64,000 nt of DNA from Notolepis coatsorum (lineage: Eukaryota; Chordata; Actinopteri; Aulopiformes; Paralepididae). The stretch lies in contig OZ020589.1 of assembly GCA_963971535.1 (NCBI GenBank), positions 95,476,324 through 95,540,323 of the forward strand. The letters run 5' to 3'. The position numbers and the translations under genes are program-made. Below the pieces are notes generated by a model. It searched no databases, was not told the DNA's origin, and saw only the letters and a program-made list of their open reading frames with translations. Position 1 is the stretch's first letter. Every line of letters begins with the position of its first letter. Positions 32,051-44,247 of this stretch are shown piece by piece.

Positions 32051-32874
32051 CAATTCCTCTGCGTTGTGTACTTTTAATGGTCCTGACGTCTCCGATACTG
32101 GTAGATAAGATCCTTATCTCCCCCCCCTTAGTGCAATCCATAAACCATAATACTTCTCCACCTCCGTAAGAATTCGACACTTCGACACTGTGAGATACCT
32201 TATGAGGAAAAGCGTTGTTTATTGCTATAAACAGAACCTCCTAATCAGATGTTATCAGATGTTATCAAATTGTATCGTCCTTGAAGAGTCTATTCTAATG
32301 ATCTCTCGGTGTGTTCAGATTGTCCTTTTGTTATTCAGTCCAATAGTGGTCAGGCCTAGTCGTTAGCCTAAGACCATCCTCGTGGTAGCCGAAGCTACTG
32401 GTGATGTGCCATTCTCCCCCCCCCCCCCTCTCTCTCAATGAGAGGAGAGAGTCTCTTCTGGTTTCTTCCCTCTTAGTCTCAGTCAGATTTTAGTCTGCCC
32501 TACCCGGAAACACCGTTCGACTTATAGGTCTTCGTCGTAGCAACGACGGCCCCCCGCCCCTCTCCTGGTTGTCATGCGACGTGCTGTCATGACGACTGCT
32601 AACCTTTCACACCATTAAACGTTTCATCCACTGTTGCATTAAAGAGGTCACCCCTCTCCTCCTGCTCTGGGCCTACACTCTGTTATCTATGTTCTTACAA
32701 GGAATGTAAACATTCGGCTGGCTGCTAAACCTTCTGCAGTGATGGCTACTGCCTCTTCTTCTATCACCGTTTTCTAAAGCGAACCATGCACATTTCATTA
32801 CCACCGTTTTTAGCTGTGGTCATCTCTCCCCAATCTATACATCACATACATTGAAAAAGCACCGTTTTCTCTCA
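32051..32874 (-). repeat. 3' LTR of the young LTR element
   Basis: This is the 824-bp direct repeat matching 35662-36485. It contains C-runs, a TTATCAGATGTTATCAGATG doublet and a CTCTCTCAATGAGAGGAGAG inverted motif. Confidence 0.85.
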
Positions 32875-34400
32875 ATCCCCCCTTGATTCTTATCACCCCT
32901 TCAGAATCATAAATCATTGTTTGGTTTTTCAATTAATTATGCCAAAAATAGCCTGTGGTTGAAGCAAACCAACCTCGTCTCTCGTGCACAAGAAACGAAG
33001 ACGGCCCACGGTCAACCCAGTGATCCTGCTGCCTGATGTCTGTTTGCGCCCCCCTTCGTGCACAAAGGGAACCGAAACCGACCACCAAAACCAACAACAT
33101 CCAACGACTCATAACCATTGGAGCCCCCCTGTCTGCTCCCAATAATTATATCCTGTTGTTCTACTGTTCTCAGTTATATCTACCTTCTATATATATATAT
33201 ATATCCTTCTATACATATATCTTATATATGAATCCTCCATTTATATCTCATACTCCTAATCAATGAACACAGGACTTCTCGCTGTTGTCTCGTCTCTCGA
33301 TCTCCTGATTGACTCTGAAAGGAAGTCCCTGTTTGTTCATGATTCACCGCCCGTGCTCTGTTGTTTCTAAACGCTCTCTAAACAGCGTCTCCGCCGGGAA
33401 GGCCCCTCCGATGTCCGCCTCGTTCTCCCCTGGGCAACACCGCCTGCGACCGCTGGACTCCGCCTCGTCGGCCGTCTCCGCCCCGTCGGTCATCTCCGCC
33501 CTGTCGGTCATCTTGGTTGAGGCTCATCTCCACCGCCGCCGTCTCCTCCCTCTCGTCGTGGATCATCTGTGTACCAGGCGTCGGTGCCTGGCCCCTGCGG
33601 CTTCCTCCTCCTCCAGTCTGTCTCCTGGCCATCTCCATCGCTGTCGGTGTCATTCCCCCCTTGAAAGCAGAAACACAACACCGGCAGTTTTTCTGTACAC
33701 TCGACCCTGTGTTTTCTATTAGTCTACCGTGGCTTTGGGGCCTGCAGCTCGTTCTCTATATATTTTTTTCCTCTGCAAGCCCCTGCCATGACCACGCCCT
33801 TTCAGACTGTTGGACGGTGTGAGTGTCCTACAGCCCATGGCGCTATTTGTTCTCTATTAGTCCCCCACCTTCTCAACACCTATATCTAATCCTACAGGGC
33901 TGTTCCCTGTTTTGTTGTCTTCCGGCGTGACACCAGCAGCTAAACGATACCCACTCGGCGCTCTACGTTTGTCCCACGGTTGACCCCCAGCGCGCGCCAG
34001 TTCTTTCTGGTGACGTGTCCCCTCAAGACTCTGCCTATTTATTAGGTGTGAGAAGGCCCCACTGGAGATCGAACTCCCTCTTATTTCATAATTAAACTTA
34101 TTTAATTAACCTGTATATCGATCTTATTATTATGATAATAACATACAACCGAGCACACAACATAAGCCCTGTCCCCCTATCTTTTGGCATCCCACGCACT
34201 TGGTATCCTCACGCACGGACCCTATTCCCGCCTCTTTGTGATAACCCAAAAACAGTGCAACAACCAAAAAAACCAGAATCAGTGCCTAAAACTATTTGCA
34301 TCGCTCTAACATACAACAGAGCAGGTTGGTTCCCTGCTCCTAACTCACATACGTACTCGTACTATCATCTAACATACAACAGAGCTGTCCGTCGCCCTAT

Positions 34401-34945
34401 ACCCTACGGGGCTGTCTACCGTCGCCCTGGAGCTGTCACCGTTGCTCTATACCCTACGGGGCTGTCTACCGTCGCCCTGGAGCTGTCACCGTCGCTCTAT
34501 ACCCTACGGGGCTGTCTACCATCGCCCTGGAGCTGTCACCGTCGCTCTATACCCTACGGGGCTGTCTACCGTCGCCCTGGAGCTGTCACCGTCGCTCTAT
34601 ACCCTACGGGGCTGTCTACCGTCGCCCTGGAGCTGTCACGTCGCTCTATATACCCTACGGGGCTGTCTACCGTCGCCCTGGAGCTGTCCCGTCGCTCTAT
34701 ACCACACTTTGAGTTCCTTTACAAAGTTCTCACATACACCACCGTGTATACACACAAGCAGTTGATAATTTTGAAAAAATTAAACTCCTTAATTAACTTA
34801 AACTCTAAATATTCCCCTATGGGTAATGGAAACTCCCCAGCACTACCCCCCCCCCTCCGCAATTAAACTCCTTAATTGAATTAAACTCTAAATATTCCCC
34901 TATGGGTAATGGAAACTCCCCAGCACTACCCCCCCCCCCCCTCCG
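34401..34945. repeat. 50-bp tandem array and a two-unit repeat inside the LTR element
   Basis: Six units of 50 bp (ACCCTACGGGGCTGTCTACC... CTCTAT), nearly identical, run from 34401 to about 34700. A separate unit of about 82 bp (ATTAAACTCCTTAATT... CCCCTCCGC) occurs twice at 34779-34860 and 34862-34945. The plus-strand open frame over the array reflects its composition and lies antisense to the element. Confidence 0.9.
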
Positions 34946-35661
34946 CCACTAGGTGGCGACCTACTCCTCCATTTGCCTGTATTATCCCACTGCCCCCCTA
35001 GATGGCGGCCAAAACTCAGTCTAGAGGATTGTAGGTGACGTGTCACTTCCTGATTCTAAACCCCTCGTGGCTCTGCGGCCATTTTTGTCTGCTCAATTTT
35101 TTCTTCTTTTTTTTTTTTTTCCACCGTCCCTTTAATGTCTCAAACATTCTCTCGCTACCGACCACATTCTGCGTTTTGAACAGTAATCAAACTAAATACG
35201 ATGTTGCCCCTTTAACTGAATGAACATCTCCCCTTTGCCTCCCTTAAACCAAAACTGTGCAGCCTGCCTCGTTTGCTTTTCATTCTCTGTAGATAACACC
35301 CTCGATTTTCACCATGGCTCTCTGCTCATATTATTACAGCTGGCATTCTCTCTCTGTGTCAAACTAGAAATGTTTACGTTTACGGATTCACTATCTGTTC
35401 GTTTTTATTTGGCTTAAAATCAAAACAACCGTGTGCACAGTGAACTCACATTTTTGATCGGAGCGCTGTTTCCCCTACAGCGCTGGTTCGCCTCCTGACC
35501 GCTCGACTCGCCGCTCTCTCCCAGGGCTGGCCGGCCTTGCTTCGATCATGATTCTCCCACACATTGATGACTGTTGTCCACTGTCGCCCCATTATTGAAA
35601 AAGTCTTTATCCGTTGTTCTTATCTCTTGCACATCCGGCTGTCATCAACAACCAATCCATC

Positions 35662-36485
35662 CAATTCCTCTGCGTTGTGTACTTTTAATGGTCCTGACGT
35701 CTCCGATACTGGTAGATAAGATCCTTATCTCCCCCCCCTTAGTGCAATCCATAAACCATAATACTTCTCCACCTCCGTAAGAATTCGACACTTCGACACT
35801 GTGAGATACCTTATGAGGAAAAGCGTTGTTTATTGCTATAAACAGAACCTCCTAATCAGATGTTATCAGATGTTATCAAATTGTATTGTCCTTGAAGAGT
35901 CTATTCTAATGATCTCTCGGTGTGTTCAGATTGTCCTTTTGTTATTCAGTCCAATAGTGGTCAGGCCTAGTCGTTAGCCTAAGACCATCCTCGTGGTAGC
36001 CGAAGCTACTGGTGATGTGCCATTCTCCCCCCCCCCCCCTCTCTCTCAATGAGAGGAGAGAGTCTCTTCTGGTTTCTTCCCTCTTAGTCTCAGTCAGATT
36101 TTAGTCTGCCCTACCCGGAAACACCGTTCGACTTATAGGTCTTCGTCGTAGCAACGACGGCCCCCCGCCCCTCTCCTGGTTGTCATGCGACGTGCTGTCA
36201 TGACGACTGCTAACCTTTCACACCATTAAACGTTTCATCCACTGTTGCATTAAAGAGGTCACCCCTCTCCTCCTGCTCTGGGCCTACACTCTGTTATCTA
36301 TGTTCTTACAAGGAATGTAAACATTCGGCTGGCTGCTAAACCTTCTGCAGTGATGGCTACTGCCTCTTCTTCTATCACCGTTTTCTAAAGCGAACCATGC
36401 ACATTTCATTACCACCGTTTTTAGCTGTGGTCACCTCTCCCCAATCTATACATCACATACATTGAAAAAGCACCGTTTTCTCTCA
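35662..36485 (-). repeat. 5' LTR of the young LTR element
   Basis: This is the 824-bp direct repeat matching 32051-32874. On the minus strand it begins TGAGAGAAAACGG at 36485. The nearly perfect match to the other LTR is the basis for the young age. Confidence 0.85.
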
Positions 36486-36559
36486 CCATCAATATCTTAT
36501 GCCAAATGATTAGGGCCTATTACAATTTATTTTTAAATAAAAATAACTGTATTTATCAA

Positions 36560-36703
36560 TTAACAAGTCCGAGACCTCGTCTGCACCTTCCGAGTCCGAA
36601 TGCAGTCAATGCTCGAGTCCGAGTCCGAGTCATCAGTGCTCAAGTCCAAGTCGAGTCACGAGTCCTGAAAATCAGTCCTGGACTCGAGTACTACAACACT
36701 GAA
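36560..36703. mobile_element. hAT-type terminus (AGTACTACAACACTG end)
   Basis: Repeated GAGTCCGAGT words lead to GACTCGAGTACTACAACACTG, ending at 36703. The inverse (CAGTGTTGTAGTACTCGAG) is a familiar fish hAT end with subterminal CGAGTC repeats. The left end is not visible; the young LTR element inserted between it and this point or beyond. Confidence 0.55.
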
Positions 36704-37049
36704 TCGTGCCAACTCATTCACCAAGACCGCGCTTCAGACCCGTATGGGGAGTCAGCGCCGTCACCGGAACCTCACCAGGCAGCCCCACAAGGACATGAAT
36801 GGAGCACAGAATAGACCACTGCACTTCCGCTTTACATTGAGCTCATGGGAGAGAGAGTGGGGGAAGAAAATGAATGAATGTGGATGAGAGCCTTGACATT
36901 AAGTGGTTGTAGCTACGGCTGTGGGGGTGCTGGAGACATGATCCAATAGACTTTTATACGCCTGAGTCTCCTGAACACGGAGAGACCAAGCCCAAGTCGA
37001 TTGCCACTTTCTCGGCCGGGCTATAGTCACTTTTTCGCACCTACTCCCC
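36704..37049. other. no gene supported
   Basis: Short open stretches only, with no splice signals I would defend and no repeats. Confidence 0.4.
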
Positions 37050-38869
37050 AACTCTGTGGAAGTAAAAGTATAAATACTCAGATAAATGAGTACTCCATTA
37101 AAAAAAGAAAAAAGTAAAAGTCCTCCATTCAAATTCTACTTAAGTAAAAGTAGAGAAGTATTTTCTATTGAATGTACTTAAGTATCTAAAGTAAAAGTAT
37201 GCATTCTTTCTGCATAACGTTTGTGTATTCCAGTGCTTGGGAGCATTCAAACCTCGATCCATTGACCTCGAAAGGTTATGTTAAAGTGGTATGTGATCCA
37301 GTTATGCTGCTCTGATTAAAGGTTATGTTCAAGTGGTATGTGGTCCAGTTATGCTGCTCTGATTCAAGGTTATATAGCGTACTTGCATCGCGTCCCGCTC
37401 TTAAGCCATACCGAGATATACCTCATCTCATGTACCTATTGTACTCCATCAACGAATAAAAAACCAAATACACCCACCACCTGCCAGGCCCCACCCCTTT
37501 AGTAGCGTACTATAAAGTACTAGGCGTGGTCACCACTCACTCTTACTCTTTTTTCGTTTCCATCATAGCGGATGCAAGTTGCCCTATGCAACTAGTGATA
37601 TGAAAAGATTAGAGAAATTGCGTAATATTGAATGCTTACCGGAGGTTTGCTTACCCCTGGAATCTTCGGGCATGTTTCAACGACACGTCGGGCCTATGCT
37701 GATGTTTCCTCATCTTGTGGCAGCAGATCGAGGAGCAGCGTGCAAGGTTTGGCTATCGAGCCGGCTTGTACACAGGTAGGCCCTGTGTCATCAGGCATTT
37801 ATGCTAGTGTTAGTAATGCTGTGAAGTGTGTGTCGGCGCCAGGGGCGGGATGGCTTGGTGAACGTTCCACTGAAGTGGACGGTTTCCGGGCGATCCTGGA
37901 GCATGCTGCTAACACTAATGCTACTGCTAATGCTAATGCTAATGCTGAAATGGGTCGCTGTTCTAATGTTCCCCGCCGTGGGATGTTGCCGCTTTTCCCT
38001 CCTCTTGCCCGGTTCATTAAGGTCAGTCGGTAGCTAATGTGGGGGGTTTTGCTGAGTCCTATTTACCCTTTTTACGGGTAAATGGGTTGACAACAGGGTG
38101 CAGGCCGAGTGTACCGTGGCTAAGTAGCCAGGTAGCTTTGATCCTGTGCCCCGGCGGGGATGAACGATGTCCCACCCGGCCGATGCTTGAGAGCGAATCG
38201 GCTCGGAGGGTGGCAGTATGGACGGATGAGAGTTATACTGCTGCAGGATGGTATTTAGTGGCGGCCAGTGTTATGGCTCAGCTGACTATTTTCCTGGGTG
38301 TACTCGGCTTGGAACAAACAAGCCGTCGTCATTCTGCCGTGAGCAGCCCGCTCCCCGTTCATCCTCTCTCCGTTACCCACGGAAGCGGGGCTCTGATCGT
38401 TTTCCTTTGGCTGCGGGCCGCGAACCTTCTTTGAAGCGCATGCGGCCCCACTTTTCGCTTCTCATGGAGACAGGGGCTGACACCCAGTTGATGGCTGAGC
38501 CTGGGTCTGTCCGTGAGAATGTTGTGCTGTCGCGTGGCTCCTGCACCACACGTTGTGTGATGGGTGAGCCTGGTGTTACGGCTGCCACTATTTACAGTGG
38601 TCAGCAGGGGGACTCGAGGCCTCTTCGGTTGAATGCTCAGCAAGGGTTACCCCAGCCTCGCCTTCGCCAGGCGGGGTATCACGCTGATGCCTCCCACTCC
38701 TGTGAGAGCGGCAGTGGTCTGCAAAGAAGAGGCGAGCGTGATTTGGGTGATAGCAATATCACTGCAGGGCTACGGCGTGTAGGAGCCCATGGGGTCCTCA
38801 CGCCTTGCATGTCTAGCTGTAGAACAACTCCTCAGCATGCGCTAGAGGGGTGTTCAGGGGGGGGGGTGT

Positions 38870-40699
38870 GTGTCAACCAGTTTGATGGCAGCTTCTCCCG
38901 TATCAAACCGGCCCTTTCTGTCAAGGTCCCCCCTTGAGTGCGTCGCACAGCGGGAGGGACCGGGCCACCTATCTACTGTTCCTTGCGGCCCAGCGTCAGT
39001 TGACGGCGGGTGCGCTGTGGGATTATTTTCACATATGGCGACAAGAATGCCGTTTGGAGGGGTGGATAGAGAGAACGTTGAGGGAGGGGCTTGTTTTGCA
39101 GTTCGCACAACCCCACCCTCCGTTTTCAGGTTTGGTGCAGACCCTATTGTCAGGGTCAGAAGCAGTGACAGCCCTGGCCGACGAGATTCGATCTCTGTTG
39201 GAGAGAACGCAATGTCAGGCGTCTACTCCCGTTATTTTCTGGTGCCCAAAAAAACGGGAGGGGTCAGACCTATACTGGATCTGTCCGCGTTCAATCGTCT
39301 GATTGTAGCGAGACCATTCAGAATGTTGACCGTCGAACTCCTGCTGCTTGCTGTCAGAAGGGGAGACTGGTTCACCTCCATAGACCTGAAGGATGCGTAT
39401 TTTCACATCCCGATTTTCCCTCCTCACAGGAAGTTCCTACGGTTCCTGTTTCAGGGCGTAGCATACGAGTACCAGAGGTTGCCGTTCGGCTATTCTCTGG
39501 CTCCCCGCACATTCACCAAGTGCGTAGCGACTGCGCTGGAGCCTATACGTCGTCGAGGAATACGGGTTCTATTCTATCTCGACGACATTCTACTCCTCAG
39601 CCGGTCGGAGGAGGTTGCCAGGTCTCATACCAGGCTGGTGGTGGAATTCCTCACCAGGCTGGGTTTTGCTGTGAACTGGAAGAAGAGTACGCCTCTTCCC
39701 AGACAACAGGTGGAGTACTTGGGCTTGACGTTGAGGTCAAGGCCCATGATTGTAACCCTCTCGGAGCAACGGAGGGTGTCTATCCTACACACGCTCGGGG
39801 GTTTCCGTCTGGGAGGGACGGTCACAGCGCTGCAAGTGATGCGCCTGCTCGGTATGATGGCATCTCCTCACCATTGGGGTCCCCATGGGCAGCAGGCGCT
39901 CACACGTCACGGTCTTCACCGACGCTTCTCTCACGGGTTGGGGAGGGACGTGTCGGACCAACGCAGTGGGGGGCAGCTGGACGGTCCATGCTGCTCCGTC
40001 TACCCTGCACATCAATGTGTTGGAATTGAGGGCGGTCCTCCTGGTCCTCAAACGGTTCGACCACCTGGTGGTAGGCGAGCACGTTCTGGTCAGAACGGAC
40101 AGTATGACGGCAGCGGCGTATATCAACAGGCAGGGTGGGACTCGATCCATCCGCCTGCACCGGGCGGCGGTCGAACTCTGGCTATGGGCATCTCGCAGGC
40201 TGCGCAGTCTGAGGGCGCTCCACATCCCTGGTATGGAGAATGTGGGCGCAGATGTGATGTCTCGGGCGGTCCTCGTTGCAACGAGTGGGAACTGCGCCAC
40301 GATATAGTCAGGCAGATCTGGGATCGCTTCGGGGAGGCTTCAGTGGATCTGTTTGCGAGCCGACGCTCTCACAAGTGCCCCTTGTGGTTCTCGGTCAGTC
40401 GGGTAAATCATCCCCCCTTGGGGGTGGATGCCTTCTCGATGTTTCCATGGCCGCCCGGCCTTCTGTACGCCTTTCCTCCTCTACAGCTGTTGAGTCAGCT
40501 GTTGGAGCGGATACGGAGGGAGCGCAGGACGGTGATCCTGGTCGCGCCGGACTGGGGCATGGCAGTGTGGTTCCCGGTCCTGATCCAGCTACTGGTCGCT
40601 TATTCCTTGGTCGGCGACGGCCCTCTCTCAAGCACACAGGTCGCTGTTTCAGTACCCGTGTTTGGCCAACGTCTGATGGTGTGGCTGGTGAGAGGGTGA
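38870..40699 (+). mobile_element. DIRS C reverse transcriptase/RNase H frame (fossil part)
   Basis: Reverse transcriptase motifs are clear: YFLVPKKTGGVRPILDLSAF, SIDLKDAYFHIPI, RLPFGYSLAPRTFTK and the catalytic YLDDILLLSRS, then the VNWKKSTPLPRQQVEYLGL thumb-side block. RNase H-like sequence follows, with a frame that overlaps at about 39885-40307 (VTVFTDASLTGWGG, LVRTDSMTAAAYINRQGG). The enzyme copies element RNA to DNA. Confidence 0.85.
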
Positions 40700-41868
40700 A
40701 ACTGGAGAGGATGGACCCTTCTGTGGTTGATACCATCCGGAATGCGCATGCTCCCTCCACTGTCGCGCTTTACGCGGGCAGATGGCGTATGTTCCAAGAG
40801 TGGTGTAAGGCGGGGGGCCGGGACCCAGTGTCCTGCCCCCTGTATGCTGTCCTGGGTTACCTCCAGTCTCTCCTTGATAGACTGTCGGCTTCGACGGTGA
40901 GGGTATATGCAGCAGCTATATCCTCTTATCATGAGGGATTTGAGGGTGATGTTTTGTTCAGCCACCCTCTTGTGAAGCGTTTCCTGCTTGGCGCTCGACG
41001 CGTGAAGCCGGTACAACGCTCTTTGGCTCCGAGTTGGGATCTTCAATTGGTCCTCGGTCGGTTGTCCTTGGTCCCGTTTGAGCCTCTTGAGCAAGCGCCG
41101 TTGGGACAGCTGTCGTTCAAGACTGCGTTCTTGCTGGCCGTCACCTCCGCTAAACGCGTGGGTGAGCTCTGTGCTCTTTCGGTACGACCAGAGTGCCTGT
41201 CTTTTCGTTCCGATTGCGGTGCCACTCTGCGGCCTAATCCTGCCTTCGTGCCTAAAAATATCCGGAGTTCCTTCCGCTCCAGGGATATTGTGGTTCAGGC
41301 GTTTCATCCGCCTCCTCATGCTAGTGAGTTGGAGGCGGGCCTTCACCTGTCATGTCCGGTCCGTGCTTTGGGGATTTACCTCAGCCGTACTCAGGGCCTC
41401 AGGGCTACCGATCAGCTTTTTGTCTGTTACGGTGGTTCTCGTGCTGGTAAGGCACTATCGAAACAGCGCCTGTCCCATTGCCCTCTGCTACACATTGGCC
41501 GGGCTGGCTCCCCCTGGGGGCGTCAGGGCGCACTCCACTCGTGGGGTGGCGGCCTCTGCCGCTCTGCTGGGTGGGGCCTCGGTGGAGGACATCTGTGCTG
41601 CAGCTTCATGGTCCTCCCCGGGTCCCTTCGTAAGGTTTTACCTCATGGACATGACCGGGGGTTCTGTCTCCCAGGCGGTTCTGGGGTCTGTGGCCTCTCC
41701 TGCTTCCCATCCTTTGGTGGGGTAGCAGGGGTGTGTAAGTATGGGCCACAGTGTGTTGTGTCACACGTGGTTCCGCCTGTGCTGTGTGTTCAAGGGGTTC
41801 TAGTTCCCTCTTGTTCGCACTCGGGTGGAGTTGACTGCGCCCCCTCTTCATTAGGAAGGATGGGGTGA
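40276..41868 (+). mobile_element. DIRS C tyrosine recombinase frame (fossil part)
   Basis: From about 40705 the frame reads as a phage-integrase-like recombinase: APSTVALYAGRWRMFQEWC (N-terminal SAM-like domain), LSASTVRVYAAAISSYHEGF, LLAVTSAKRVGELCALSV (first catalytic arginine region) and LFVCYGGSRAGKALSKQRLS. A following stretch holds the HSTRGVAAS-type block in another frame near 41535. This enzyme, not a DDE integrase, inserts DIRS circles. The part upstream of about 40700 overlaps the RNase H region. Confidence 0.8.
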
Positions 41869-42762
41869 CGGGACTCCCCTTCCCCCTTGATGTGGGCTTA
41901 CGGGTCCTCAGGGGGTGCATCTGTCGGGCCTCGCGTCCGCTCTACCCCATATCTCGGTATGGCTTAAGAGCGGGACGCGATGCAAGTACGCTATATAACG
42001 ACAGGTTATGTATATAACCTAGTTATATGAGTACTGGCTAAGCGTCCCGCTCTTAGCGTGCCCTGAGTTCCCTTGGGGAATCTTTTCCTGGAAACGATTT
42101 TTTCCGAGGAAGAGTGAGTGGTGACCACGCCTAGTACTTTATAGTACGCTACTAAAGGGGCGGGCCTGGCAGGTGGTGGGTGTATTTGTTTTTTTATTCG
42201 TTGATGGAGTACAATAGGTACATGAGATGAGGTATATCTCGGTATGGCTTAAGAGCGGGATGCTTAGCCAGTACTCATATAACTAGGTTATATACATAAC
42301 CTGTCGTTAAAGTGGTATGCGATCCAGTTATGCTCCTCTGATGAACACTGATGTTAAAGTGGTATGTGATCCAGTTATGCTGCTCTGATTACGTCCTCTT
42401 GAAGTTGACAGGCTTCAAATGTGAAAGTATAATCTTCATACATTTTTTATTTTGTATATTTTGTGTTTTCTATGCTAAATCCTTTTCTTAATCAAAGTAA
42501 CTAGTAACTGATGGGTTCAGATACATGTAGTGGAGTAAAATGTATAATATTTCCCTTGAAATGTAGTGAGGTAAAAGTATAAAGTTCCCTAAAATGAAAA
42601 TATTCACATAAAGTACACAAGTAGTAGCTAGAAATTGTACTTAAGTACACAAGTAGTAGCTCGAAATTGTACTTACGTACAGTACTTGAGTATAAAAAAT
42701 ACTTAGTTACTTTCCACAACTGATATTGTGCAAAATATAACGAGCCCCTTCTTTCCACACTA

Positions 42763-43060
42763 GATAGAGGACCTCCAGCAGGAGCTGCTGCTGAGGCAGC
42801 AGGACCTCAAGGAGGAGAGTCTGATGGTCAGCGGTCTGGAGAGAGAGGTCAGACCACTGGCCCAGCAGGCAAACAGATGTGACCAGACTCTCTCAGCAGT
42901 TTAGGTGTCTTTGGCTTTCACCATACCCAAGAATATATACAGTATATATATTTTTTTCAAATATGAAGATGGAAAGGAAGGAAGTGGGCCAACTCAGAGC
43001 CTCCGTGGATGCCCTGAGGCAACAGGTGTCAGCGACCGAGGGGCTGAAAGACCATTTAGG
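42763..43060 (+). other. two coiled-coil exon-like segments, gene not recognised
   Basis: After a TTTCCACACTAG acceptor (to 42762) an open stretch reads IEDLQQELLLRQQDLKEESL and EVRPLAQQANRCDQTLSA, then meets TAG at 42903-42905. A second stretch after about 42965 reads KEVGQLRASVDALRQQVSA and GLKDHL and ends at a donor (TTTAG|GTAATG, 43059). The heptad pattern and charge mark a coiled-coil protein such as a centrosomal or Golgi scaffold, but I cannot name it. The stop and the short intron (about 60-70 bp) leave open whether this is an active gene or a pseudogene piece. Confidence 0.4.
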
Positions 43061-43423
43061 TAATGGGATGATTAATCTTTAACCACTAGACCTAATATTC
43101 AAGTGTCACATTACAAATTAACAAAAATATTAAGATTAAACTTTGTAGCTTAAAGTCTCTATAGCGAGCACAAACAATGCAGGTGTTTAAGGCTGCTTGC
43201 ATTTCATTCTTCTGGATAGCAATAATGAATGAAGGGAAGAATGTATTATAATCAGAATCAGAAAGGTCTTTATTGCCAAGTAGTTTTCACTAGAGATGTT
43301 CCGATACCATTTTGTCCTTCCCAATCCGATTCCGATACCTAAGCTTTGGGTATCGGCCGATACAGATACTGATCCGATACCAGTGCATACATAAAAAGAA
43401 AAAAATATATATATATTATATAA

Positions 43424-43903
43424 GGCGGCTGGGTGGCGCAGCGGACATTGCGCTCATCACCAACGCAAGAGACACTGGGTTCAAATCCGGCTGTCGGTGT
43501 TGCCTCCGGCTTGGGCCGGCCGTCATACTGGCTCAATTGGCAGAGTCAGCGGGTGGAAGTCGATGGGTGGTAATCTGGACGTTGTGGACAGCGACTCCTA
43601 CAGGTCGGTTGGGGACGCACAGCAGAAACAGGAAATAGCGGGGGTAGTGTGAGCCTCCCACATGTTACACATCGACAATGAGAGTCCGTGCTGGCAGGTG
43701 AAAAGATGTGACAGGCTTCCTCCTCGTGTACCGGAGGGGACATGTGATGCAAGGCTTCTATCCTCCCTATGACCAACCTGTGGGGGGCATATGCGAGCAA
43801 CGTTCAAGACAGGGGAGGGGAGAATTGGAAACAGTGAAATTGGGATGGGAGAAAAATTATTGAAAAAAAACAAGGAGAAAAAGTGGACCAAAAAATTAAT
43901 GTG
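43424..43903 (+). mobile_element. tRNA-derived SINE, about 480 bp, with 10-bp target duplication
   Basis: It starts GGCGGCTGGGTGGCGCAGCG, with A box GTGGCGCAGCGG and B box GGGTTCAAATCC about 50 bases later, as in tRNA genes. It ends in an A-rich tail. TATTATATAA flanks it on both sides (43414-43423 and 43904-43913). It is long for a SINE; the unassigned 350-bp body may come from a partner LINE or a second module. Confidence 0.85.
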
Positions 43904-44247
43904 TATTATATAAATTATTAAAAAAATATATATATTTACAGCTACAGATACTGTTTTATATATACAGTTTTTTTTAGTAATAACTAGAAAGTAATGGTAT
44001 TTATTCAACAGATTAGTATTAGTATCATTAATTGACAACTATGCTCAAGGAGTTCAGCCACGGAACAGTTGTTGGGACATTGGTTCCGCACGGACGTTAT
44101 ACATTGTTGCACTTCCCATCCAGGCTGCTCCGGTTCAGTTAGCTAGTAGCAGAGGCTCTGTTGTGATTTTTAATGCACAATAAATATTCAACATTCTCTT
44201 TTGAGACTCCGCCTCAGACTCTTATCCTTTGGCACTAAAAGCTAAAC

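Larger units (their letters stand above)
32051..36485 (-). mobile_element. young LTR retrotransposon without recognised proteins (fossil)
   Basis: Two direct repeats of 824 bp (32051-32874 and 35662-36485) differ at only about two positions and have no length difference, so the insertion is very recent. On the minus strand each starts TGAGAGAAAACGG. A purine tract (AATCAAGGGGGGAT) sits just before the 3' copy as a polypurine tract should, and a TGG-containing primer-site-like stretch follows the 5' copy, so the element reads on the minus strand. CCATC flanks both ends. The 2.8-kb interior gives no gag, protease, polymerase, integrase or envelope I can recognise. It therefore looks like a structurally whole but non-autonomous element. 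Confidence 0.8.
37370..42308 (+). mobile_element. DIRS-type element C with full terminal layout (fossil)
   Basis: The 5' terminal repeat (37370-37575) is inverted at the 3' end (about 42060-42308; shared TTAAGCCATACCGAGATATA, CTGCCAGGCCC and TAGTACTTTATAGTACG words). An internal complementary region (41951-42060) pairs with both tips (CGCGATGCAAGTACGC; TTATATGAGTACTGGCTAAG). Inside are a gag-position region (about 37580-38930), reverse transcriptase with RNase H (about 39000-40700) and a tyrosine recombinase (about 40700-41720). Overlapping frames for the last two are usual in DIRS. The gag part looks broken, with perhaps a few interruptions. It is a different DIRS lineage from A and B, since terminal sequences do not match. 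Confidence 0.85.
37050..42722. mobile_element. hAT-type repeat split by a DIRS element
   Basis: Both flanks (about 37050-37369 and 42309-42722) are built of AAGTAAAAGTA and TTAAGTACACAAGTAG words, and the right end is TAGTTACTTTCCACAACTG. The CAGTTGTGGAAAGTAACTA family is common in fish. Next to the DIRS on both sides are two copies of a roughly 44-bp unit (AAAGTGGTATGTGATCCAG, then TTATGCTGCTCTGATT), so the DIRS landed in a short tandem repeat inside the hAT. The left boundary is approximate. Confidence 0.6.

Noticed and set aside
34132-34866. 244-codon plus-strand frame with LYPTGLSTVALELS repeats
   Set aside because: It comes from the 50-bp array and lies antisense to the LTR element.
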